Assembly (NCBI GenBank): GCA_036488875.1
Contig: DASXGW010000001.1
Span: 310,001 to 374,000 of the forward strand
Direction: 5' to 3'
DNA: 64,000 bases
Origin: Candidatus Baltobacteraceae bacterium
GTDB taxonomy: Bacteria > Vulcanimicrobiota > Vulcanimicrobiia > Vulcanimicrobiales > Vulcanimicrobiaceae
Shown here: in pieces, positions 57,522 to 64,000 of the stretch
Layout: each line of letters opens with the position of its first letter
Position numbering within the stretch: the first letter of the stretch is position 1
Notes under the pieces: model-generated
Database searches by the model: none
What the model saw: only the letters and a program-made list of their open reading frames with translations
Told to the model about the DNA's origin: nothing
Made by a program: the position numbers and the translations under genes

Positions 57522-57722
57522 CGATGCATGGTTGCCCCACGTAAAGCCGGGCGTGAGTCCGCCGGGCGCGCCGGCCTTTGTTTGTAAGCAATGACCGCGC
57601 CACGCGTGGCCGGCGTTGTCGGGAGAGGCGTTGCACACATAACCGGCGGGACCACCCTTGAGCGACGGGTAGCTCGCCATTCCCGGCTTGCCGTCCTCGT
57701 GCTGGCCCGCGAGCTTTTTCAC
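57513..57722 (-). CDS. Short Cys-containing hypothetical protein
   Basis: 69 residues from a GTG, not recognised: KKLAGQHEDGKPGMASYPSLKGGPAGYVCNASPDNAGHAWRGHCLQTK then a Gly/Pro-rich end. The composition looks coding, and the frame stays open upstream with more Cys-containing residues (LACKESSKPLTC) but no usable start before 57854. So it may be a fragment of a longer secreted protein that lost its 5' end. The interval 57522-57853 holds nothing else I can support. Confidence 0.35.
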   Translation of the reverse strand: MKKLAGQHEDGKPGMASYPSLKGGPAGYVCNASPDNAGHAWRGHCLQTKAGAPGGLTPGFTWGNHASLH

Positions 57723-57853
57723 CCAGCCGGTCGCCTGCGCGCACGTCAGCGGTTTGCTCGACTCTTTGCAAGCGAGCGCTTGCTCTAGGGAGCTAGGACA
57801 ACCGATGGCCCAACGTAATGCTTTCCGGAGCGCATTGTTTGTGGAGGTCCGAT

Positions 57854-58450
57854 ATGTCGTTAGAGCTCGTGAACACCCTTGCCACGCTCGGCACGTTTTT
57901 GGTTATCGCAGCGACGGCGATCGTCGCAATCGTGCAGTTGCGGCACGCGCGGGGCAGCGTCCAGATCACCGCGCTCAACGAACTTCGCGAACAGATGGAA
58001 AGCGAGCAGTTTCAGGCCGCCAGACACTTCGTCGCGACCGAATTGACCGAAAAGCTCAAGGACCCGGTCTTTCGCTATCAGCTGGCTCACCCTACTGCGA
58101 GAACCGGTGAGACTCAAATCTCGAGCACGAAGGTCAGTGCCGTCGGCAACTTCTACGAAGGCATGGGGGTGCTGGTCAAGTCTGGATTGATCGACCGCGA
58201 CATGGCCCTCGAAATGTGGTCGTATCGCATCATTTCAGACTGGAAAGATATTACCCCCGTCATGGCAATCTCTCGACGCCACGCCGGAAGCGCGCTTTGG
58301 GAAAACTTCGAGTACATGACGGTCATGTCGGAGGATTGGATCGCAGCGCATCCTGATGGAACGTACGAGCGTGGAATGCGCCGCGCCACGTACGACGATA
58401 AGTGGCTCGAAGCCGATCGGCAATACGCCGCCTCGCTGGCGACGGCATAG
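57854..58450 (+). CDS. DUF4760-like membrane-anchored protein
   Basis: 198 residues. One TM helix near the N-terminus (LVNTLATLGTFLVIAATAIVAIVQL) with a cytoplasmic helical domain: ALNELREQMESEQFQAARHFVATEL, VSAVGNFYEGMGVLVKSGLIDRDMALEMWSYRIISDW, and WENFEYMTVMSEDW. This is the general pattern of DUF4760 proteins, function unknown. GGAGGT lies 7 bases before the ATG at 57854. Monocistronic, followed convergently by the flavin reductase gene. Confidence 0.72.
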   Translation: MSLELVNTLATLGTFLVIAATAIVAIVQLRHARGSVQITALNELREQMESEQFQAARHFVATELTEKLKDPVFRYQLAHPTARTGETQISSTKVSAVGNFYEGMGVLVKSGLIDRDMALEMWSYRIISDWKDITPVMAISRRHAGSALWENFEYMTVMSEDWIAAHPDGTYERGMRRATYDDKWLEADRQYAASLATA

Positions 58451-58456
58451 CAGGTG

Positions 58457-59209
58457 CTATTTGCCGGTTGGGCCGAAGCGTTCGGTTTTAATGCGCGAAG
58501 CGTCGTAGCCGGCTTGCGTTAACATCCCGGCGACGACTTCGACGAACGCGGTCGGTCCGCAGACATACGCGGTTGGATGTTGCGAAGCGGGTAGCGCGGC
58601 GGTTGCAATGAGTTCGGCACGGACGCGCTGCGGTTTCGCCGGCCAGTTCGGGGGCGCCGTTCGCGTGTACGCAAACGTTATGGCGGCGCCGAAATCAGCC
58701 GCCGCGAGACGCGCCAGCTCATCGGCGTAGTAGATCGACTCCGGGCCGCGCACGGAATACAGCAGATGAAACGGCGCAGTAACGTTGTGCTGCGCGCGCG
58801 TGCGCAGCATGCACATCAACGGAACGATGCCCGAACCTCCGGCAATCAGCTGTATCGGTTCGGTCTGCTCGGGATGCCAGACGAACCACCCGCCGATCGG
58901 TCCGAGAACGTCGACCGGACTCCCCGGCGCGACCGATTCGACGAGATACGGTGACACCTCGCCGTCGGGGAGCAGTTCGATCGTCAGTTCAAGGTTATCT
59001 CCGTCGGGCGCGCTTGCGATGGAATACGTTCGCACGGCGGTATATCCGTCCGCGGCCGTCAGACGGACGTCGACGTGCTGTCCCGCGTCGTGACCGGGCC
59101 AGCCGGCAACGTGCAGCTCTAGGGTGCTCGCGCTATCGGTTTCTTTTCGCCGCTCGACGACTGTAGCGGTGCGCCACTCTACTCGCCGGTGTATCGCTGT
59201 TCTTTCCAC
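58457..59209 (-). CDS. Ferredoxin-NADP reductase-like flavoprotein
   Basis: 250 residues. Flavin domain: VRTYSIASAPDGDNLELTIEL (RxYS motif binding FAD), VLGPIGGWFVW; NAD(P) domain: LIAGGSGIVPLMCMLRTRAQHN and YVCGPTAFVEVVAGML. It lacks a 2Fe-2S domain. Genes of this type regularly follow sulfite-oxidase-like genes and are thought to supply electrons to the molybdoenzyme. The GTG at 59209 overlaps that gene by 31 bases; the longer frame upstream is spurious. Confidence 0.88.
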   Translation of the reverse strand: MERTAIHRRVEWRTATVVERRKETDSASTLELHVAGWPGHDAGQHVDVRLTAADGYTAVRTYSIASAPDGDNLELTIELLPDGEVSPYLVESVAPGSPVDVLGPIGGWFVWHPEQTEPIQLIAGGSGIVPLMCMLRTRAQHNVTAPFHLLYSVRGPESIYYADELARLAAADFGAAITFAYTRTAPPNWPAKPQRVRAELIATAALPASQHPTAYVCGPTAFVEVVAGMLTQAGYDASRIKTERFGPTGK

Positions 59210-59787
59210 GGATCGCCATACATGTGATAACCGTTTTGCTCCCAAAATCCGGGTTCGTCCTCGCCCATGAGCGTCAGTCCGCGAACCCATTTGGCGCTCT
59301 TCCAGAAGTATAAATGCGGGACGAGCAGGCGTGCCGGCCCGCCATGTTCCGGCTCGAGATCTTTTTCGTCGAAGCGGAACGCGATCCAGGCTTTGCCGCC
59401 GCAAAGGTCGGCCAACGGAACGTTGGTGGTGTATCCGGCGTACGAATGCGCCATTGCAAAACCGGCCGACGTTTCAACCCCGGCGAGCAGCGTGTCGAGC
59501 GAGACGCCCTCCCAATGCGTGCCGAGTTTCGACCAGCGCGTGACGCAGTGAATGTCGGTGACGATCGGCTCGCTGGGCAGCGCTCGAAACTGCGACCAGC
59601 TCCACTCTTTGGCAGCACCGGTTTCGGTGACGAGCGAGAACGCCCACTTGTCGAGGGGAATCGGGGGCGTCGGACCGGCCGACAACACCGGGAAATCAGT
59701 CGTCAGATATTGGCCCGGAGGCAGCGCGGCGTGCTCACTGCGCCGCTTGCCCACGAACCCGGGTGTTGCCGGCCGGCGATCGCTCAT
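59179..59787 (-). CDS. Sulfite oxidase-like molybdopterin enzyme
   Basis: 202 residues of the small sulfite oxidase-like (YedY/MsrP-type fold) group. The molybdenum-ligating Cys is in VTDIHCVTRWSKLGTHWEGVSL. Other blocks are DFPVLSAGPTPPIPLDKWAF, YTTNVPLADL, DLEPEHGGPARLLVPHLYFWKSAKWVRGLTLM and the end FWEQNGYHMYGDPWKEQRY. No Tat signal peptide, so it stays in the cytoplasm, unlike MsrP. The flavin reductase gene downstream is its likely partner. It begins 3 bases after the chloroperoxidase-type gene. Confidence 0.9.
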   Translation of the reverse strand: MSDRRPATPGFVGKRRSEHAALPPGQYLTTDFPVLSAGPTPPIPLDKWAFSLVTETGAAKEWSWSQFRALPSEPIVTDIHCVTRWSKLGTHWEGVSLDTLLAGVETSAGFAMAHSYAGYTTNVPLADLCGGKAWIAFRFDEKDLEPEHGGPARLLVPHLYFWKSAKWVRGLTLMGEDEPGFWEQNGYHMYGDPWKEQRYTGE

Positions 59788-59790
59788 TGC

Positions 59791-60636
59791 TTACGTGGAC
59801 ACCGGAACGCGCGATTCGGCTGCGATGAACGCGAGAAGATCGGCGTTCACTTGATCTTTCAACACGGTGGGCGATCCGTGAGGGCCGCCCGGATAGATTT
59901 TCAACGTTCCGTGCCGGACCAGCTTGACGGCCAGCTCGGCCGAGTCGGCGATCGGGACGATTTGATCGTCGTCGCCGTGCAAGAAGAGCACGGGAACGTC
60001 GATTTTTTTGAGGTCCTCGGTAAGGTCGGTTTCAGAGAAGGCTTTGATGCAGAAGTACGACCCCGGCATCCCGCACATCATGCTCTGCAGCCAAAACGAT
60101 TGGCGCACGCCTTCAGAGACCTTCGCGCCGGGACGGTTGTAGCCGTAAAACGGCAGCGAGAGATCCATCCAGAACGCGCTGCGGTCGGTCACAACGCCCT
60201 TACGGAGGCCGTCGAATACGTCGATCGGTAAACCGCCGGGGTTCTTGTCGCTCTTGAGCATCACCGGCGGGATGGCGCCGATGAGCACGGCTTTGGAGAC
60301 GCGGCTCGTCCCGTACTTTCCGAGGTAACGCGCGACCTCGCCGCCGCCGGTTGAATGACCGACGTTGACGATATCGCGAAGGTCGAGATGTTCGATGAGT
60401 TGTGCCAGATCGTCGGCATAGGTCTCGATATCATTGCCATCCCATGGCTGGCTCGAGCGCCCGTGCCCGCGCCGGTCGTGCGCGATGCAGCGATAGCCGT
60501 GCGAGGCCAGGAAAAGCATTTGGTCTTCCCAGGCGTCCGACGAAAGTGGCCAACCGTGGCTAAACACCACGGGCTGTCCCGATCCCCAGTCCTTATAGTA
60601 GAGCTCGGTGTGATCTTTCGTCGTGAAGATTGCCAT
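59791..60636 (-). CDS. Alpha/beta hydrolase, chloroperoxidase type
   Basis: 281 residues close to cofactor-free haloperoxidases and related esterases. Blocks: [27 protein letters not shown], the [19 protein letters not shown] turn, nucleophile Ser in [14 protein letters not shown], Asp in [11 protein letters not shown] and His in GGPHGSPT. Trp, Phe and Met residues around the cap ([22 protein letters not shown]) are typical. The true substrate may be an ester or lactone rather than a halide. AGAGGA lies 9 bases before the ATG. First gene of a three-gene minus-strand operon. Confidence 0.88.
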   Translation of the reverse strand: MAIFTTKDHTELYYKDWGSGQPVVFSHGWPLSSDAWEDQMLFLASHGYRCIAHDRRGHGRSSQPWDGNDIETYADDLAQLIEHLDLRDIVNVGHSTGGGEVARYLGKYGTSRVSKAVLIGAIPPVMLKSDKNPGGLPIDVFDGLRKGVVTDRSAFWMDLSLPFYGYNRPGAKVSEGVRQSFWLQSMMCGMPGSYFCIKAFSETDLTEDLKKIDVPVLFLHGDDDQIVPIADSAELAVKLVRHGTLKIYPGGPHGSPTVLKDQVNADLLAFIAAESRVPVST

Positions 60637-60768
60637 ACATCACTGTCCTCTCGAAGCGTGTGAGCGGGGCCTCTATCGTACGCCAATGCGGAGGCAGGCG
60701 ATAGCACGGATCAAGCGCTTGCCTGCGGGCGTGGGGTTGGAGCCTGTTTCTCGCGTAATCCAGCCGCC

Positions 60769-62715
60769 ATGAACGCTTTACGTGCCGCGACTGCCGCGGC
60801 ATTGGTTCTCGCGCTGACCGGCATCAGCGCGCCGGCCGGAGCGCAGCAAGCTGCGATGGCTCAGGTCCTTCACGTCTACTCGACGCTGGCCGGCTTCCCG
60901 GACATCTCGATTTCGCCCGACGGCTCGCGGATCGCGTTTGCAAAAGAAATCCATCACGAGACGACGCTGTGGATCCAGGCGATCGGTGGACGCACCGCGT
61001 CGCGCCTCACTGCCGGCAACGGCAAGGCGGCCTTCGATGAGTTCGAACCGGCGTGGTCGCCCGACGGCACTTACGTCGCGTTCTTTTCCGACGCGCGCAG
61101 CAAGGATCATCCCGCGCTCTATATTGCCGACGCAAACGGCGGCAGCGTCCGCCGGCTCAACGCGCTTGGCGGCTTACCGCAACGTATGACGTGGTCGCCC
61201 GACGGCCGGTTTCTGAGCTTCCTCTATATCGCGCATCCCCACCGGAAGGCGGGTGCGTTGATGCCGGGTGCGCGACAGGTCGGCGTGATCGGGAGCGTCG
61301 TCGACGAACAACAGCTTGCGACCGTTGACGTGCATACCGGTACGTTGTCGCTGATAACCCCGAGCGACGACTACGTCTATGAATACGCTTGGTCGCCCGA
61401 TAATAAACGCTTTGCACTGACGTATGCGCGCGGCAGCGGTACGAACAACTGGTGGATCGCGAAGCTCGCGACGGTCGACGCCGCGGGCGGCTCACCGCAC
61501 GATGTGCTCGCGCCGTCGTTCCAGATCAACGCGCCGGCATGGTCGCCCGACGGCACGCGCATTGCGTTTATCGGCGGCATCATGAGCGATTTCGGTTCGG
61601 TCGGCGGCGATGTGTATGACGTCAGCGCGGCCGGCGGCGAGCCCACCAACCTCACGCCCAACGCGCATTTCAGCGCGACCGCGATTCATTGGAGCCGGCC
61701 GCAGCAGATTATTGTTGATGCGCACGTCAGCGGTGCGCTGCACTTGCTCGCTCTCGACGTCAGCACCGGCGCGACGACGACCGTCATCGACGGCGACGAC
61801 ACGCTGCGCTCGATTTCGTACGCACACAACGCCGACACGATCGCGCTCGTGCGCAGTTCCTGGTCGCGCCCGGCCGAAATCTGGGCCGGCACGCCGTCGG
61901 ATCTGCGGCAGGTCACCGACGACAACGAGAAGGTTCCCAACCTGGCCGGTCGCGCGGTGTCGCTGACGTGGAAGAGCGATCGGTTCGCGCCGCAAGGCTG
62001 GCTGATCGCGCCGCCGCACGTCGATCCCGGGCGCAAATATCCGATGGTGATGATCGTCCACGGCGGACCCTCGTCGGAGTCGTTGCCTTCGTATGACTCC
62101 CCCTTTGTCGTCGCGCTTACGAGCAGCGGCTATTACGTCTTCGAGCCCAATCCGCGTGGCAGCTACGGTCAGGGCGAAGCCTACACGCAAGCCAATATCA
62201 AGGACTTCGGCTACGGCGATTGGCGCGACGATCTCTCAGGTATCGATGCGGCGATTGCCGCCGCGCCGATCGACGGGAATCGGCTGGGACTGTTCGGCTG
62301 GAGTTACGGCGGCTACATGGCGATGTGGGCGGAAACGCAGACGCAGCGCTTCAAGGCGATCGTCGCCGGTGCGGGTGTCGTCAACTGGCAATCGTATTAC
62401 GGTCAGAACGACATCGATCAGTGGATGATTCCGTTTTTCGGCGCGTCGGTGTACGACGATCCGGCCGTGTACGCCAAGAGCTCGCCGATCACGTTCATCA
62501 AGAACTCGCACACACCGGTTTTGATCTTGCAAGGCGAGCGCGACGAAGAAGTACCGGCACCACAGTCGTTCGAGTTCTACCACGCGATGAAGACGCTGGG
62601 CGTGCCGTCGGAACTGGTCGTCTATGCCGACGAAGGCCACTCCTCACAGAAGCCCAAAGATCGCATCGACACGTTTACGCGAACCGTCGAGTGGTTCGAT
62701 CGCTACTTGAAGTAG
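60769..62715 (+). CDS. S9-family prolyl oligopeptidase
   Basis: 648 residues, secreted. A Sec signal peptide (residues 1-25, ATAAALVLALTGISAPAGA). The N-terminal propeller has blade motifs such as FPDISISPDGSRIAFAK, FEPAWSPDGTYVAFFS and APAWSPDGTRIAFIG. The peptidase domain starts near 410: catalytic Ser512 in GWSYGGYMA, Asp in QGERDEEVP and His in DEGHSSQKP. The family is acylaminoacyl-peptidase/DPP-like. Start ATG 60769, no obvious Shine-Dalgarno. It probably trims peptides released by other proteases such as the sedolisin. Confidence 0.94.
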   Translation: MNALRAATAAALVLALTGISAPAGAQQAAMAQVLHVYSTLAGFPDISISPDGSRIAFAKEIHHETTLWIQAIGGRTASRLTAGNGKAAFDEFEPAWSPDGTYVAFFSDARSKDHPALYIADANGGSVRRLNALGGLPQRMTWSPDGRFLSFLYIAHPHRKAGALMPGARQVGVIGSVVDEQQLATVDVHTGTLSLITPSDDYVYEYAWSPDNKRFALTYARGSGTNNWWIAKLATVDAAGGSPHDVLAPSFQINAPAWSPDGTRIAFIGGIMSDFGSVGGDVYDVSAAGGEPTNLTPNAHFSATAIHWSRPQQIIVDAHVSGALHLLALDVSTGATTTVIDGDDTLRSISYAHNADTIALVRSSWSRPAEIWAGTPSDLRQVTDDNEKVPNLAGRAVSLTWKSDRFAPQGWLIAPPHVDPGRKYPMVMIVHGGPSSESLPSYDSPFVVALTSSGYYVFEPNPRGSYGQGEAYTQANIKDFGYGDWRDDLSGIDAAIAAAPIDGNRLGLFGWSYGGYMAMWAETQTQRFKAIVAGAGVVNWQSYYGQNDIDQWMIPFFGASVYDDPAVYAKSSPITFIKNSHTPVLILQGERDEEVPAPQSFEFYHAMKTLGVPSELVVYADEGHSSQKPKDRIDTFTRTVEWFDRYLK

Positions 62716-62780
62716 GGCGGGAAGCGCCCGCCTGGCGCCGAAGCGTTGGAGAGTTGCTTTTTTTGAAGGGCGGGCGAACG

Positions 62781-64000
62781 ATGCCGTTATCAGTCCGGTG
62801 TAATGCAATTCTCCTATTCGCTGCGATGGCGTTCGCGAGTTGCGCGCCGAGCGGCAGCGGCTCGAGCTTCGGCGTCACGCCTAATGGACCGGCCGAGAGA
62901 CTACCAAGCAAAGCTGCGGCGCCGGTCATCTACGTCGCTAATAAAGCCGGAGAGCCCAACGGCGGGACCGTCACCGTGTACACGACAACCGGAACGTGGC
63001 TGCGAACGATGCATAAGGGCATTACGGCGCCCACGATGCTCGCTTTCGACAAACTGCACAACGTCTACGTGCTCAACGCGCCGAGCAAAGGCGGCGGATC
63101 GGTGGCGATCTTCAGCCGAGGCGGGAAGAAATTCTTAGGACGCATCGCCAGCAAAGCCATCAAGTCACCCACCGGCCTCGCGCTCGATTCAAAGAACAAC
63201 ATCTACGTGCTCAACGCGGCGTCGAAGTCGACCGGAAAAGGCAACGTCCTTGAGTTTGCGGCCGGGACCTCGAACTTAGTCGCAACGATCGTTAAAGGTA
63301 TAGCGAAGCCGACGCAGATCGCCAGCGACTGCCACGGGAACGTGTACGTCCTCAACAGCGGTTCGAAAACCGTGACGGCCTACGGCCAGAAACACAAACT
63401 CAATCTGACGATCCCTGGGATGAGCGCGGCGACGGGGCTAATGGTTACGTGCCCGGGCAACGTGTACGTTTCGCAAAGTTTGGTGACCGCGCCCGAGATT
63501 CGCGGACGCGTTCCATTAAGTGCGACGCCGACGCCGTCGCCGACCCCCTCGTCGGGGCCGCCGACGGGGACGGTGACCGAGTTCGCCGCCGGCAGCACGA
63601 CGGCATCGCTAACGATTCCGCTCACCGAAGGCATCCCGTGCGACATGGCGCCTAACGCGAGCGATACGACGGTGTTTGTGATGGCCTGCCCGGCCTTCTC
63701 GAGCGGCGACGGCATGACGATGCTCAGCTATCCGATGGACATGTCGACTTCGCAACTGACGATCAACGTCGGCGTGACGTTCGATATTTTTGCGGCGTTC
63801 GCACCCACCCCGGGCAACTTCCAGCAGGAAACGCTCGCGCTTCCGCGCACCGCGACACCGCCGCCGGACGCGCTCGGAACGCACGGCGGTTCGTACAACA
63901 ATATGCAACTCGAGATCGTCAGTATCACTTACAGCAGCAGCAGCAGCGGTGCCTATAACGTCGTTGGCGTGGACGAGCCGACGATGGGCGATCCCGTGGC
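62781..64000 (+). CDS. Beta-propeller lipoprotein, cut by window end
   Basis: The frame from the ATG at 62781 is open to the right edge (406 residues so far). A lipoprotein signal ends in FAAMAFASC. Blade repeats follow: PTMLAFDKLHNVYVLNAPSKGGGSVAIF, PTGLALDSKNNIYVLNAASK, PTQIASDCHGNVYVLNSGSKTVTAY and TGLMVTCPGNVYVSQS, then a PTPSPTPSSGPP linker at about residues 253-265. Beyond it lies a beta-rich region with SITYSSSSSG. Similar in design to the propeller at 44672. The T-run at 62758-62764 may be part of the preceding gene's terminator. Confidence 0.82.
   Translation, partial: MPLSVRCNAILLFAAMAFASCAPSGSGSSFGVTPNGPAERLPSKAAAPVIYVANKAGEPNGGTVTVYTTTGTWLRTMHKGITAPTMLAFDKLHNVYVLNAPSKGGGSVAIFSRGGKKFLGRIASKAIKSPTGLALDSKNNIYVLNAASKSTGKGNVLEFAAGTSNLVATIVKGIAKPTQIASDCHGNVYVLNSGSKTVTAYGQKHKLNLTIPGMSAATGLMVTCPGNVYVSQSLVTAPEIRGRVPLSATPTPSPTPSSGPPTGTVTEFAAGSTTASLTIPLTEGIPCDMAPNASDTTVFVMACPAFSSGDGMTMLSYPMDMSTSQLTINVGVTFDIFAAFAPTPGNFQQETLALPRTATPPPDALGTHGGSYNNMQLEIVSITYSSSSSGAYNVVGVDEPTMGDPV

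Noticed and set aside
1-64000. CRISPR arrays, insertion sequences, prophage
   Set aside because: No regular direct repeats with spacers, no transposase or integrase and no phage structural gene was found; the holin-like protein stands alone.

Overview
The window is 64 kb of GC-rich, gene-dense bacterial chromosome with no phage, insertion sequence, CRISPR array, rRNA or recognisable tRNA. It carries core metabolism (purF, purM, purN, panB, tsaD, thrS, pepA), a complete pstSCAB phosphate importer, a polyhydroxyalkanoate (PHA) cluster, many secreted beta-propeller lipoproteins and several signalling proteins. Most genes start with ATG, GTG or TTG, neighbours often overlap by 4 bases, and some promoters sit so close to the start codon that the mRNA should be leaderless. 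A poorly cultured, free-living aerobic lineage fits best. I suspect Eremiobacterota/WPS-2 (Vulcanimicrobiota) or a neighbour, from gene content only; this is inference.

Layout. 1-4.8 kb: MFS exporter (cut by the window edge), an SPL-like radical SAM protein under a LexA-type operator, a Bax-inhibitor-like membrane protein, purF, an XRE regulator. 4.8-11 kb, minus strand: secreted protein, panB, DUF1203, DoxX, AraC regulator, lipocalin-like protein, pepA. 11.1-18.2 kb, plus strand: a compact operon of purM, GAF protein, a GNAT-PurN fusion, glycerate kinase and two paralogous PDZ/multi-TM/GAF sensors. 18.2-28.9 kb: a decayed PHB-depolymerase-type esterase, STAS protein, clan-A glycosidase-like protein, DUF2079 protein, BBE-type flavin oxidase, a large GAF-GGDEF-STAND-TPR protein, DUF5069, tsaD and a propeller protein. 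28.9-34.8 kb, minus strand: phosphoesterase, VOC pseudogene, MFS importer, Pro/Ser-rich lipoprotein, thrS. 34.9-42.8 kb: pstSCAB followed directly by the PHA genes (two reductases, a VOC protein, phaC, XRE regulator). 42.9-55 kb: a secretion and signalling region with two TPR regulators, propellers, a sedolisin, an orphan solute-binding protein and a GGDEF-EAL protein. 55-64 kb: small stress-type envelope genes, CHRD, HAD, DUF4760, a YedY-like molybdoenzyme with a flavin reductase, a chloroperoxidase-type hydrolase, an S9 peptidase, and a propeller lipoprotein cut by the window end.

The most interesting points are: (i) a family of short palindromic repeats, two copies of which are translated in frame inside protein genes (GNAT-PurN and an MFS importer); (ii) a diguanylate cyclase fused to a STAND ATPase with TPRs; (iii) a 14-bp perfect LexA-type palindrome embedded in a leaderless promoter of a radical SAM gene; (iv) three 11-bp-phased direct repeats resembling a Pho box before a propeller/sedolisin gene pair; (v) kinase-less sensor paralogues in a purine operon; (vi) two genes inactivated by internal deletion.
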